64,000 bases of DNA from Methyloceanibacter methanicus (GCF_001723285.1 NZ_LPWG01000010.1:372001-436000), one strand, 5' to 3'. Shown: positions 47,352 to 57,863, numbered from the stretch's first letter. Notes: a model not told the origin generated them from the sequence alone. A program made the numbers and translations.

Positions 47352-48395
47352 TTATGAGCTCGGCCCGTCATTGAAGCCGACTTTGTCGATCATCTCACTT
47401 GCCGCCCTGCGCATGTCGGCGATCTCGTTCAGCGATACTGTGTCCGCCTTGAACGTTCCCCACGATTCGACAAGGTCCGACCAGGCAACGCCCTCCTTGG
47501 TCGGGTATTCGTGATTTACTTCGGCGTACATTGTCTGCCCCTTGTCCGAGGCTAGAAATTCGATGAGCTTCAGTGCGTTGTCCTTGTTCGGCGCGTTCTT
47601 CGCCAAGACAACGCCGGAGACGTTCACATGGGTGCCCCGGCCCGCCGTGTTCGGGAACAGGATCTTGACGGACTCGGCCCATTCCTTCTGCTCGGGATGC
47701 TTCTCGTCGGTCAGCATCTTTCCCATGTAGTAGGTGTTACCGATCGCAAGATCGCATTCGCCCGCATAGACGCCCTTCACCTGAAGGCGGTCGTCGCCGG
47801 CGGGCTTGCGCGCGAGATTTTCCTTCACGCCACGCAGCCAGGCCTCCGTTTCTCGGCCGAGATGGGCCAGCATCGAGGCGACGAGGGCCACGTTGTAGGG
47901 ATGCTGGCCCGACCGGATGCAAATCTTGCCGCGCCATTTCGGATCGGCGAGCTCTTCGTAGGTGATGCTGTCCTGGTCGACGCGTTCCTTGGACGCATAG
48001 ACGACGCGCGCGCGGCCCGTGAGGCCGATCCATTCGTCGTTGGTGCCGCGATAGGTCTCCGGGATGGCTGAGTCGATGGTGTCCGAGACCACGGGCTGCG
48101 AAATCCCCGAAGCAACGGCTTGGCTCAGATTGCCGATATCGGTCGTCAGCAGCAAATCGGCCGGGCTGTTGCGCCCCTCGGCCTGAATGCGCTCAATCAG
48201 TCCCTTCGAGGCGAAGATGACATTGGTCTTGATACCGGTCTCTTCGCTGAACTCCTCGAGCAGCGGTTCGATCAGATAGGGTTGCCGGAAGGAGTAGATG
48301 TTGACTTCGCCGGCCGCTTCGGAACGGGCCGGGGAGTCTCCGGTCATGACAAAAAGGGCTGCGAGCGTCGCCGCGCACGCACAGGTCCAGCGCAT
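47352..48395 (-). CDS. Ferric-iron ABC transporter substrate-binding protein (FutA/FbpA type)
   Basis: Periplasmic receptor for Fe(III). The ATG at 48395 follows GGAGGT at ideal spacing and gives 347 residues; an upstream ATG at 48407 is less likely. A signal peptide (AATLAALFVMTGDSPARS) is followed by EVNIYSFRQPYLIEPLLEEF, the FutA-type start. Likely iron-binding tyrosines are Tyr in NIYSFRQPY and the pair in LAIGNTYYMGKM near residue 235. VVYASKERVDQDSITYEELADPKWRGK is also typical (short form ITYEELADPKWRGK). Two Irr-type boxes lie 140-185 bases upstream. It heads the operon with the Cys-rich protein and the permease. Confidence 0.92.
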   Translation of the reverse strand: MRWTCACAATLAALFVMTGDSPARSEAAGEVNIYSFRQPYLIEPLLEEFSEETGIKTNVIFASKGLIERIQAEGRNSPADLLLTTDIGNLSQAVASGISQPVVSDTIDSAIPETYRGTNDEWIGLTGRARVVYASKERVDQDSITYEELADPKWRGKICIRSGQHPYNVALVASMLAHLGRETEAWLRGVKENLARKPAGDDRLQVKGVYAGECDLAIGNTYYMGKMLTDEKHPEQKEWAESVKILFPNTAGRGTHVNVSGVVLAKNAPNKDNALKLIEFLASDKGQTMYAEVNHEYPTKEGVAWSDLVESWGTFKADTVSLNEIADMRRAASEMIDKVGFNDGPSS

Positions 48396-48535
48396 ACAAA
48401 CCTCCAATGGCCAGGGTTCAAGGTCCTGGTATCGGACAATGAAAACTCTCTCTGGATCGAGTTAGAGACACATGATTATCGCTTAAACCCGCGCCATCGG
48501 CGAGTGTCAACAAGATTATGCAAATGAAAACGAAC

Positions 48536-48550
48536 TTAGAAGTCTTCTAA
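48536..48550. promoter_or_regulatory. Irr box (iron control element) 1
   Basis: TTAGAAGTCTTCTAA is a perfect palindrome matching the core of the rhizobial Irr operator (ICE, TTTAGAA-N3-TTCTAAA) at all twelve inner positions. It lies about 140 bases upstream of the ferric-iron binding-protein gene in an AT-rich stretch. An irr gene is present at 11.75 kb. Irr operators near activated genes usually lie upstream of the promoter, so activation under iron limitation is possible. Confidence 0.75.
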
Positions 48551-48563
48551 TCAATAGTTTGGA

Positions 48564-48579
48564 TTTAGAAGAATTCAAA
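48564..48579. promoter_or_regulatory. Irr box 2 (weaker)
   Basis: TTTAGAAGAATTCAAA has a perfect left half and a partial right half of the Irr operator. It lies 13 bases beyond box 1, further from the iron-transport genes, in the same AT-rich region (48480-48650). Two sites so close suggest cooperative binding. Confidence 0.55.
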
Positions 48580-48693
48580 GTAACAAGTATTATCAAGAAA
48601 AACGATGCTGTATGACATGATTTTCTAGATTATCCGGCTGCAATTCCCGGCGGTCCGGCCCCGTCGCGGAGCACGGGGCGCGTCGCTTCGCCG

Positions 48694-50195
48694 CTAGGAC
48701 CGGAAAAGGCGCTCTCGGGGAAAAATCACATCGGCGGAGGTGCCGACCCCCGGTTCGCTCGTGAGTTCGAACCGGGCGCGAATCGCATCGGTCAAGGCCT
48801 TGGTCAAAGGAAGGCCGAGCCCCGTCCCGGATTGATGGCGCGGCGCGGTGTCGAGCTGATGGAAGGGCTTCATCGCGTAGGCGATGTCGCTTTCGCTCAT
48901 GCCGACGCCCGTGTCGTGCACCCGCAGGCGCAGTTCCCCCCCTACGATCGTCCCCGACACGATCACCTGTCCCCCTTCCGGGGTGAATTTGATCGCGTTG
49001 GTTAGGAGGTTGAGCACGATCTGCCGCAAGCGCCGCGGATCGGCGACCACCACGGGCAGGTCGTCGGCGAACGAGGTTCGCAGCACGATCCGCGTCCGCT
49101 TGGCCAAGGGCTGCAGGCTCGCCACGCAGGCCTCGACGACCTCGGCCACGTCAACCGAGGTGAAGTCGAGCTCGAACTTGCCGGCCTCGATCTTCGAAAT
49201 ATCGAGCAGGTCGTTGAGGAGGCTGAGTGCGTAAAGCCCGCTCTGATGAATGTCTTCCGCATAGCCCTTGTAGCGGGCATTTCCGATCGGCCCGAAGCGC
49301 TCGTGCAGCATCAGTTCGGCAAAGCCGATGATCGAATTGAGCGGGGTCCGGACTTCGTGGCTGACCTTGGCGAGGAAATCGAGTTGCCGCGCCGCAGCTT
49401 CCGGGGCCTGCGCGGCGCCCGCCTCGTCCGTTGCGGTGTTGTCGTTTGCTTCAGGCTTGTCGTTTGCCTCCGGCTTGGCATGAGCCTCCGTCTCCGCCGC
49501 GCCGGCAGGCGGCGCGGTCTCGGGAGGGGACTCCGGCGCGGGCGTCGGAGTCGGTGCGAAGTGCACGGCGTCCGCCGGTGGCGGGACTTCGGCGTTCGCC
49601 TCAAGACCGGTCCCGGGTGCCTCGTTCGCCGTTGTCTCGGACGCGGGCGGCTCCGGTTCCAGCTCCGCGGGGTCGATGTCGGAGGGGTCGACCAGCCGCA
49701 ACAGGCGCAGCTGTGCGTCCCCGTCGAGCGGGGTCAAGATGAACGTTACGGTCAGGCGCCGCCGCGAGCGCGTTAGGGCCGCAATCTCTGGAATGCGCTC
49801 GTTCGGCGCATGCGCGAGCAGGTTCGCGGGCCCGTCGGGAAGGATGGCGTCCAGGCCGCCGGCCTCGATCAGTTCGGCCGGGGCGCGATAGCCGAAGGCA
49901 TAGGCGAAGGCGCTGTTCACGGTGGTGAGCGCATCGCCCTTGAGGATCCCGATCGCGGCCGGCATGGCCTCGATCAGGGTCCCGACGCCAGCGGGGTCGA
50001 GCGGCGGCGGGGCGCCGGGCCGGTCCGTCGTGCCGACGCGCCCGCGGGCGTCTCCGGCGCGGTCCGGCCGTTCGCCTCGCCATTGCGCCGGCGCTTCCAG
50101 GATTGCCAGACCCGGCCTTCCAGTGCGCGTGCGATGTGCTCGAGCGCTTCCCGGTCGTCCTGTCCTATCCGATTTTGCAGCCTGAGGTCGGTCAT
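48694..50195 (-). CDS. PAS sensor histidine kinase, frameshifted near the N-terminus
   Basis: Two-component sensor of about 500 residues. A PAS domain (about AMPAAIGILKGDALTTVNSAF onward) is followed by a long Ala/Pro/Glu-rich linker. The HisKA box is LAKVSHEVRTPLNSIIGFAE with the phospho-His. The ATPase domain has the N-box NLLTNAIKFTPEGG, G1 DTGVGMSES and G2 GTGLGLPLTKA. No membrane helix, so it is cytoplasmic; the kinase type resembles PleC/DivL-like kinases of alphaproteobacteria. The likely start is MTDLRLQNRIGQDD at 50195, in a different frame that joins the main one near 50050 in GC-rich sequence. It is divergent from the phasin gene. No response regulator is adjacent. Confidence 0.85.
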
Positions 50196-50421
50196 CGTCC
50201 GCCCCGGTGAGAGACTTCCTGAGCAGATCTCGCGCACATTTGATGGGCAGTTCTGCTCCGCCAGATTTTGCACCTTTAGCGGCGCCAGATCGACTCAACC
50301 ACTAAATTTAGGTGAATTGGATTCGATACAGAGGCCGAAAGCAAGAAATTCGTCCAGCGCCGATAAATAGAGCCTTTTTTGACAGCTCTGTCACTTGAAT
50401 TGGCGCGGCGCACAAAATACA

Positions 50422-50434
50422 GTTGCGGTGCAAC
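50422..50434. promoter_or_regulatory. Possible PhaR-type operator before the phasin gene
   Basis: GTTGCGGTGCAAC is an inverted repeat of the TGC-N3-GCA type bound by the PHB regulator PhaR in Paracoccus and rhizobia. It lies 77 bases upstream of the phasin ATG. PhaR commonly represses phasin genes until granules form, so the placement fits. Confidence 0.5.
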
Positions 50435-50511
50435 AAATACGACGGCTGAGAGTTCAATCCGCGTTCATTCCCGTGCTGGCGAATTGAGGAAATCAACCGA
50501 GAGGTGCCGTG

Positions 50512-51018
50512 ATGGCCGAGACCGAAGAACTGCCCCAGACTCCCATGGAAGCCATGGAGAAAGTGACGGAGTCATTCGAGACCGCCGCCAAGGAATTCGA
50601 TGCCCTGAAATTTGATGCCGAGGTGCCTGAGAGCGTTCGGTCGATGGCGGAGAAGACCGTCAATCAGACCCGCGAGGCCTATGAGCGCGGCAAGGAAGCG
50701 CTGGACGAATCCATCGATGCGCTGGAGCGCTCCTTCGATGCCGCCGGTCAGGGCGCCACGGCGTTCAATCGCAAGCTGATCGACATCGCGCAGCGAAATC
50801 TGAATTCGAGCTTCGACTACGCCAAGAGCCTGGCTGGAGCCAAGACCCTTGCCGAAATCGTCGAGCTGCAGTCGAACTACATCCGCGATCAGTTCGAGGT
50901 GTTTGCTGGGCAGGCTGCCGAAATCCAGGAACTTACCAAGAAGATCGCGACCGACACGTCGGAGCCTCTGAAGGACCAGATGACCAAGTCTTTCGAGGCG
51001 GTTCGCAAGTCGGCGTAA
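50512..51018 (+). CDS. Phasin family protein
   Basis: Granule-associated protein of 168 residues that coats polyhydroxybutyrate granules. It is entirely helical and charged, with coiled-coil-like stretches (TREAYERGKEALDESIDAL, FNRKLIDIAQRNLNSSFDYA) and the family's AEIVELQSNYIRDQFEVF near residue 120. This is the phasin_2 pattern of alphaproteobacteria. A GAGAGG site precedes the start; GTG three bases upstream is an alternative. A rho-independent terminator follows at 51157. No synthase gene is in the window. Confidence 0.92.
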   Translation: MAETEELPQTPMEAMEKVTESFETAAKEFDALKFDAEVPESVRSMAEKTVNQTREAYERGKEALDESIDALERSFDAAGQGATAFNRKLIDIAQRNLNSSFDYAKSLAGAKTLAEIVELQSNYIRDQFEVFAGQAAEIQELTKKIATDTSEPLKDQMTKSFEAVRKSA

Positions 51019-51156
51019 GCCGTTCGCATCCGCTTCGCGTGGCCAAGTAGTAAGTCGAGTAGCAAGTAGCGTAACCGCGTACGAGTCGCGTAACGAAGTA
51101 CCAAAAGAGTCGCCCGTAACAGCGTTTGTCAGTGGCGTTTCGCGTCAGCACTTCCG

Positions 51157-51188
51157 AGGCCCGGGCCGCTTCCCGGGCCTTTTATTTT
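51157..51188 (+). terminator. Rho-independent terminator after the phasin gene
   Basis: AGGCCCGGG (51157-51165) pairs with CCCGGGCCT (51172-51180), followed by TTTATTTT. The 138 bases between the phasin stop and the hairpin contain imperfect copies of AAGTAG/AAGTCG-type words, giving a slightly repetitive leader. Confidence 0.8.
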
Positions 51189-51470
51189 CGGCGCCTCTTG
51201 ATTTTCCGATCCGGTCGTGAATCTGCGCCTCCGGACGCTTGCAGGGCCGATTTGACGCCCTTGCGCGCAACCGCCGTCTTGCAACCACCAAGGCCTGCCC
51301 TTAGGGTCCGGCCAACGGCCCGCCCGGCAGCCGGCTTGGGACGTTTTGCCGAGACGTCGTGGTTCGGCCTCTCGGGAAGAGGCTGTGGCTTGGCCGGAAG
51401 CCCGGCTCCAGCGGGGCCCCGGCTCCCGCAGGGCGTAGGGTCCGGCTCCCGCGAGCCGGAAGGCCAAAGT

Positions 51471-51547
51471 GCCGCTGTAGCTCAGTTGGTTAGAGCGCTT
51501 GATTGTGGATCAAGAGGTCACTGGTTCGAATCCAGTCAGCGGTACCA
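51471..51547 (+). tRNA. tRNA-His (anticodon GTG)
   Basis: A full cloverleaf can be drawn. The acceptor stem GCCGCTG pairs with CAGCGGT (first pair G-T), the D-loop is AGTTGGTTAG, the anticodon loop is ATTGTGGAT with GTG, and the T-arm is ACTGG-TTCGAAT-CCAGT. The discriminator is A and the CCA end is encoded. The base before the acceptor stem is T, so no G-1 is encoded. Most bacteria have G-1 and C73 in tRNA-His; lack of G-1 with A73 is known in alphaproteobacteria. Confidence 0.95.
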
Positions 51548-51681
51548 ATACTTTAGTATGACCCCGACCCCCATCAAAAAACGGCGACTGTGGCACGAAG
51601 GGCACAGCATCCCGCCACGGCTTGGGGTATAAGAGTCCCATCAAATGTCGATTCTGCAGGGAATTTTTGGGGGATCCAACC

Positions 51682-51792
51682 ATGCGCATTTTCGTCGCTT
51701 TCGCGATCATCGTTTCTGCCGCTATCGGTCTCGGCGGTTGCTTCGGCCATCATGAAAAGGCCGTCGTCGTTGAGCCGTTGAAGCTCGGCTAA
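51682..51792 (+). CDS. Very small lipoprotein (36 residues)
   Basis: The ATG at 51682 follows GGGGGAT, and the frame encodes MRIFVAFAIIVSAAIGLGGC with a lipobox (LGGC) and only 16 mature residues (FGHHEKAVVVEPLKLG). Such tiny entericidin-like or orphan lipoproteins are common in Rhizobiales. A perfect rho-independent terminator follows at 51839, which supports real transcription. The function is unknown. Confidence 0.65.
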   Translation: MRIFVAFAIIVSAAIGLGGCFGHHEKAVVVEPLKLG

Positions 51793-51838
51793 TTTGACGA
51801 CGAGATAGCAGAGCAGTCTATCTCTCCGGCAATGCCAG

Positions 51839-51870
51839 CCCCGGTCAGGGAAACCTGACCGGGGTTTTTT
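51839..51870 (+). terminator. Strong rho-independent terminator
   Basis: CCCCGGTCAGG (51839-51849) and CCTGACCGGGG (51854-51864) form a perfect 11-pair stem with a GAAA tetraloop, followed by six T. It ends the small lipoprotein transcript and perhaps read-through from the tRNA. Confidence 0.9.
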
Positions 51871-52012
51871 GTGCGCAGGGTTGTCGCCACGCGGTGCGAC
51901 CTCTTGCGGTGCGATGGGGCGCCCGCGCGCCGCGTTGCAAGTGACCCGCAGCGCGCAGTTTGATTCAAAAGAGCAAGAAGGGCCGGAGGGAAGGGCGCCT
52001 AGCGCCTCTGGC

Positions 52013-52228
52013 CTAAAGCCAGCCGAGGGCCTTGGCCTCGCTATAGGCGGCCTTCCAGGCTTCGGCCGCAAACGAGGCCTCGTGGCCGCTGATGCTCGGA
52101 GCTTCCAGGAGCTCCCGGGCCTCCAGCATGCGCCACTGAGCGTTTCGCAGGAAGGTCAAGACGTAGGACGTTCCCGGCCGGGACACGCGAAGACCGTTCT
52201 CAAGCACTTCTACGCTGATGTCGCTCAT
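52013..52228 (-). CDS. Small hypothetical protein (71 residues)
   Basis: The start at 52228 gives MSDISVEVLENGLRVSRPGTSYVLTFLRNAQ (short form MSDISVEVLENGLRVSRPGT), then a helical second half ending AYSEAKALGWL. No signal or membrane segment is seen, and I recognise no family. Coding is suggested by the sensible amino-acid make-up and a single-gene position between the lipoprotein and the first sulfatase. The frame runs further back to 52336, but that part does not look coding. Confidence 0.6.
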   Translation of the reverse strand: MSDISVEVLENGLRVSRPGTSYVLTFLRNAQWRMLEARELLEAPSISGHEASFAAEAWKAAYSEAKALGWL

Positions 52229-52567
52229 GACGCTCGCAATCCTTGTGGCTCGACGGGAGGCGATACGGACCATCTCCAACCGCATCTGCGCAGACGCGAG
52301 GCAATCAAGCCGCGCCTGCGCGTCGCCAAGCCTCACGCTCGGACGGTTCGCCGCCGCACGCCGCCCCGCCGTGACCCGGCCGGCTATCGCCGCTTGTTGG
52401 ACCGCCGAGAATCGCGCGTTAGGGTGTCATCCGTTCGTTACGTGAACAGGGGAAGTGGACCACGATAATCGCCGTGCACAGAGCGATCTCCATCGGGTTG
52501 CCGATCGATGCGGGGGGCGACCCATCTGCTCCAACGGGCACACTATCCAACCGAAAGGACGTCCCAA

Positions 52568-54331
52568 ATGTTTCGGCACATATCGTTCGGACTCTGCGCG
52601 ACCGCACTGTTCAGCCTGGCCGCGACCAGCCCCACCTTTGCGCAATCCAACCTTCGCGGCAGTGCGACCGGCCCGACTACGGCTCCCGGCTTCAGCCATC
52701 CGGAGCAGTACATGCATCTCGAGGCGAAGAAGCCTGCGCCGAACATGTACCCGGTGATCAGGCATCCCAACAAAGAGAAGAACGCGGCCGACAAGCTTGC
52801 CGCGCTCGCTGAGAAGACCGGCAAGAAGCCGAACATCTTCATCTTCCTTCTCGACGATGTCGGCTGGATGGATCCCGGGTTCAACGGCGGCGGTGTATCG
52901 GTCGGGAACGCCACGCCCGAGATGGACAGGTTCGCGGCGGAGGGACTGATCCTCACCTCAGCCTATTCCACCCCGTCTTGTTCGCCGACCCGCGCGACCA
53001 TCCATACCGGCCAGAACCCGCTGCATCACGGCATTCTGCGTCCGCCGATGTATGGCGAGCCGGGCGGTCTCGACGGCGCCACGACGATGCCGATGCTTCT
53101 GAAGAAGGAGGGCTATGTGACCCAGGGCGTCGGCAAGTGGCACATGGGCGAGAACAAAGGCTCCCTGCCGCAAAACGTCGGCTATGACGACTATGTCGGC
53201 TTTCTCGGCGTGTCGGACATGTACACCGAGTGGCGCGACGTCTATTTCAATCCGGAAGTCGCGCTGTCGCCCGATCGCTTCAAGATGATGCAGGAAGACA
53301 ACTTCAATCATTACGAAGTGCACTGCACGCCGGGTGACACGGAGAAGTGCGAGAACGGCAAGCTCATCGACCTCGACTACATCAAGGACCTCGACACCCA
53401 TTGGATGGATGTCAGTCTTGCCTTCCTCGACAAGATGAAGGGTTCGGACAAGCCGTTCTATCTCTATCACGCGACCCGCGGCTGCCACTTCGACAACTAT
53501 CCGCCGGACGAGTGGGCCGGCAGGTCCATGGCCCGCACCGTGTACAGCGATTGCATGGTGCGCATGGATTACGTCTTCGGCCAGTTGATGAAGAAGCTGG
53601 AGGAGGTCGGCGAGGCTGAAAACACGTTGGTGATTCTCACCTCCGACAACGGTCCTGAGTGTGAGATCCCGCCGCGCGGCCGCACGCCGTTCCGGGGTTG
53701 CAAGGGCTCGTCCTGGGAGGGCGGCGTCCGCGTGCCGACCTTCGTTTACTGGAAAGGCATGACCCAGGCGCGCAAGTCCGACCAGTTGTTCGACTTGGCG
53801 GACATCTTGCCGACGGCGTTGCACCTCGCGGGCTACCCGGGCGCGAAGCTGGCCACCCTGTTCGACAAGAAGACCTATATCGACGGCGTCGATCAGACCG
53901 CGTTCCTGATCGCCGATGGCGGCCTGTCTGCCCGCCGCAGCCGGATCTACACGCTGAATCAGTACTTCTCCGCGGTCCGGATCGACGAGTTCAAGGCGAC
54001 CACGACCGGCGAGATCGAGGACGGCATCATGAAGCGCGGTTACACCGGCGGCTTCTCCGGCTCGATCTTTACCGATACCGGCGGCGCGGTCGTGGTCAAT
54101 CTCTACACCAACCCGCAAGAAGACGTGTCGGTCGGCATTCGCCATATCCCGATGGCGGTACCGCTCGGCACCACGGGCGGTTGGTACCTGAAGGAGCTGT
54201 TCGAGTATCCGCCGCAGTTCAAGGTCGGCTTCATGTCCAACAACCCGCCGATCTACGACACGATCCCGATCGGCGAGATGGCGGTGAAGGCCTGGATCAA
54301 GAAACACGGCTTCGGCCGCTTCCAGAACTAA
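52568..54331 (+). CDS. Exported sulfatase (type I, formylglycine-dependent)
   Basis: Hydrolyses sulphate esters in the periplasm or outside the cell. The start at 52568 gives 587 residues with a signal peptide (GLCATALFSLAATSPTFAQ). Metal-binding Asp pair: IFIFLLDDVGWMDPGF near residue 100. The modification motif CSPTRATIHTG near residue 140 carries the Cys to be oxidised to formylglycine (CxPxR). GVGKWHMGENKGSLP (Lys/His of the active site) and ILTSDNGPECEIPPRGRTP (Asp-Asn metal ligands) follow. It resembles the large arylsulfatases. The 49-base-per-gene pattern of neighbours is not an operon; it stands as the first of two sulfatases. Confidence 0.92.
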   Translation: MFRHISFGLCATALFSLAATSPTFAQSNLRGSATGPTTAPGFSHPEQYMHLEAKKPAPNMYPVIRHPNKEKNAADKLAALAEKTGKKPNIFIFLLDDVGWMDPGFNGGGVSVGNATPEMDRFAAEGLILTSAYSTPSCSPTRATIHTGQNPLHHGILRPPMYGEPGGLDGATTMPMLLKKEGYVTQGVGKWHMGENKGSLPQNVGYDDYVGFLGVSDMYTEWRDVYFNPEVALSPDRFKMMQEDNFNHYEVHCTPGDTEKCENGKLIDLDYIKDLDTHWMDVSLAFLDKMKGSDKPFYLYHATRGCHFDNYPPDEWAGRSMARTVYSDCMVRMDYVFGQLMKKLEEVGEAENTLVILTSDNGPECEIPPRGRTPFRGCKGSSWEGGVRVPTFVYWKGMTQARKSDQLFDLADILPTALHLAGYPGAKLATLFDKKTYIDGVDQTAFLIADGGLSARRSRIYTLNQYFSAVRIDEFKATTTGEIEDGIMKRGYTGGFSGSIFTDTGGAVVVNLYTNPQEDVSVGIRHIPMAVPLGTTGGWYLKELFEYPPQFKVGFMSNNPPIYDTIPIGEMAVKAWIKKHGFGRFQN

Positions 54332-54525
54332 GACAGCCGGAAACGGACAAGGTCGCGAGAGGTCGGGGCGTGCCGAAAGTGGCGCGCCCCTTGGCGCTCG
54401 GCGGCGCGTACATGCTGTTGTTTCCGGGCAACAGCTCTTGAGAAATCCGCGAGCGTAAGGAAATTCGATCAACGGCGCGCCCAAGCGGCATTAGTCTCCC
54501 TGGCGGACGATCTTGGGGGACCCGT

Positions 54526-55896
54526 ATGTGGCGTCGCGTTGGACTGGGCCTGGTTGGAGGTCTGCTGTTCGGGGGCTTGTCGCCCCTGGCGGCGCATGCC
54601 GAGGAGACCGAGCCGGCGCCCTCCGGCTGGACCGTGACGGGCGGCATGTATGGCTGGTTCCCCTGGGTGGAGGGCACCACCACCGCCATCGGTAAAGACT
54701 TCAACATCTATGCGACGCCGATCGACCTGATCGAGCATTTCGATGCACCGCCGGCCATGGTCAATTTCGAAGCGCGGCACGGGAAGGTCTCGTTCTGGGG
54801 CGATGTGCTCTATTCCAAATTCGCCTTTGGCGACGACTTTGCCGCCGAGGCCACGCCAATTCCGTTTTTGAGGATTGGCGCATCCGGACAGAGCACCACG
54901 GACTATTCGCTCGGCGTCTATCAGTTCGGCGGGTTCTACCAAGTGGCGGAGATCGGCGGGAAGCGAGGCGATACCACGCTCGAGGTCGGGGCCGGTGCAC
55001 GTTTCATCCAGCAGGACTTCGAGGTGAAGGCGAAGATCGACGCGAACGCCCAGATCAGACTTCGCCGTCTGGTCAACGATATCGAGAGGCGCATCCAGCT
55101 GATCGAGAATCGCGAACAGCGGGTGGCGGCCCTCGAGGAATTCAATACCTTGCGCGAGGACCTCATCGACAACCGCATCATTCGAGCGGGCAAACGGAAC
55201 GTACGGCGGGACGACCGCCTGCGCAAAGGCATCAAACGGAGTCAGAGTCGGGTCAGTAGTCTTACCAAACAAGAAGCGACTCTCTCCGCACAACTCGCGC
55301 AGGCCCAAGCCGCGGGTCGCACGCGGGTGGCCGCTGCCCTGCAAAAAGAACTCGACGTCGTCGAAGCACGTTCCAAAGCCAATGCGGCGCGTATCAGGAT
55401 GTTGCGGAAACAGCTCTTGCGCACCGATACGCGCTACGGGCGTCAGATCGCCCGGCTAAGCGGCCGGCTGCAGCGGGTGGAGAACCGCGGACAAGCCCTT
55501 GCCGCGCTCGCGTCCCTCGAGCGACTGCAGGTCGCGCTGCTTCAGAATGCTCTGAACCTCAGCGGCAACGACTACAGGGGTCAGTTCGCCATCGTGGGCA
55601 CCGGCAACATGGACTGGGTCGACCCCACCATCGCTCTGCGCCTCCAGCATGATTTCGGGAACGGCCATTCGATAACGGCCGTGGGTGATTTCGGCGGATT
55701 CAATATCGACGACGGACTCTCCACCCAGATGGTGTTGACCTACGACATCGATGGAACCTTTTGTGGTTTCGAGACGACGACCTCGGTCGGCTACAAGGCC
55801 TTGTGGCTCAGCTATGAGGAGCAGACGCCAAGAGGCGAGGTCGGCATGAGCGCGTGGTTGCACGGTCCCATCGTCGAGATCGCGCTTCGCTGGTAG
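54526..55896 (+). CDS. Outer-membrane-like protein with a long coiled-coil insertion
   Basis: The 456-residue product has a signal peptide (GLVGGLLFGGLSPLAAHA). The first 140 mature residues look like barrel strands (WTVTGGMYGWFPWVEGTTT, FWGDVLYSKFAFGDD, TTLEVGAGARFIQQDFEVK). Residues of about 175-345 are a highly charged helical region (QIRLRRLVNDIERRIQLIEN, ATLSAQLAQAQAAG, LQKELDVVEARSKANAARI). The last 110 residues return to strands (IALRLQHDFGNGHSITAVG) and end LHGPIVEIALRW with a C-terminal aromatic, as in outer-membrane barrels. Similar barrels without the insertion are common; this arrangement I do not recognise. It lies between two sulfatase genes. Confidence 0.75.
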   Translation: MWRRVGLGLVGGLLFGGLSPLAAHAEETEPAPSGWTVTGGMYGWFPWVEGTTTAIGKDFNIYATPIDLIEHFDAPPAMVNFEARHGKVSFWGDVLYSKFAFGDDFAAEATPIPFLRIGASGQSTTDYSLGVYQFGGFYQVAEIGGKRGDTTLEVGAGARFIQQDFEVKAKIDANAQIRLRRLVNDIERRIQLIENREQRVAALEEFNTLREDLIDNRIIRAGKRNVRRDDRLRKGIKRSQSRVSSLTKQEATLSAQLAQAQAAGRTRVAAALQKELDVVEARSKANAARIRMLRKQLLRTDTRYGRQIARLSGRLQRVENRGQALAALASLERLQVALLQNALNLSGNDYRGQFAIVGTGNMDWVDPTIALRLQHDFGNGHSITAVGDFGGFNIDDGLSTQMVLTYDIDGTFCGFETTTSVGYKALWLSYEEQTPRGEVGMSAWLHGPIVEIALRW

Positions 55897-56165
55897 GAGC
55901 CGACGATCCACGGGAGCGGCCGGCCTTTGCCTCTTCCTATCGTGCGCGGGCGTTTTTCATCGCCTTCTTCGAAACGTCGCGCTTCGGCGCAACGCCGCGC
56001 AAGCCAAACCCATTTTTGTCATGATTAGACAAGGCTGTGTCATGAATCCCGACTAGAGAAGCGCAGGCAAGGGCGCTAAGCTTGCCGCCCAGTCCGGCCT
56101 CCGAGACTGGTCGCACAATAGGGCCCCGCACCAAAGAACTTTGGCCCCAAGAGGAGAAGCGTCCA

Positions 56166-57800
<1,635 letters not shown>

Positions 57801-57810
57801 TCGATGATGC

Positions 57811-57846
57811 GGACCGCCGGGATTGCCCGGCGGTCCATTTCTTTTT
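57811..57846 (+). terminator. Rho-independent terminator after the second sulfatase
   Basis: GGACCGCCGGG (57811-57821) and CCCGGCGGTCC (57826-57836) form a perfect stem with an ATTG loop, followed by ATTTCTTTTT. It lies only 17 bases before the next start codon, so the phosphatase gene may depend on read-through or have an overlapping promoter. Confidence 0.85.
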
Positions 57847-57863
57847 GGAGACGTAGAAGGCCA

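Noticed and set aside
55937..56055. Short minus-strand frame ending with a basic tail (KKAMKNARAR) between the sulfatase genes
   Set aside because: No convincing start or ribosome site for a short protein, and no family recognised.
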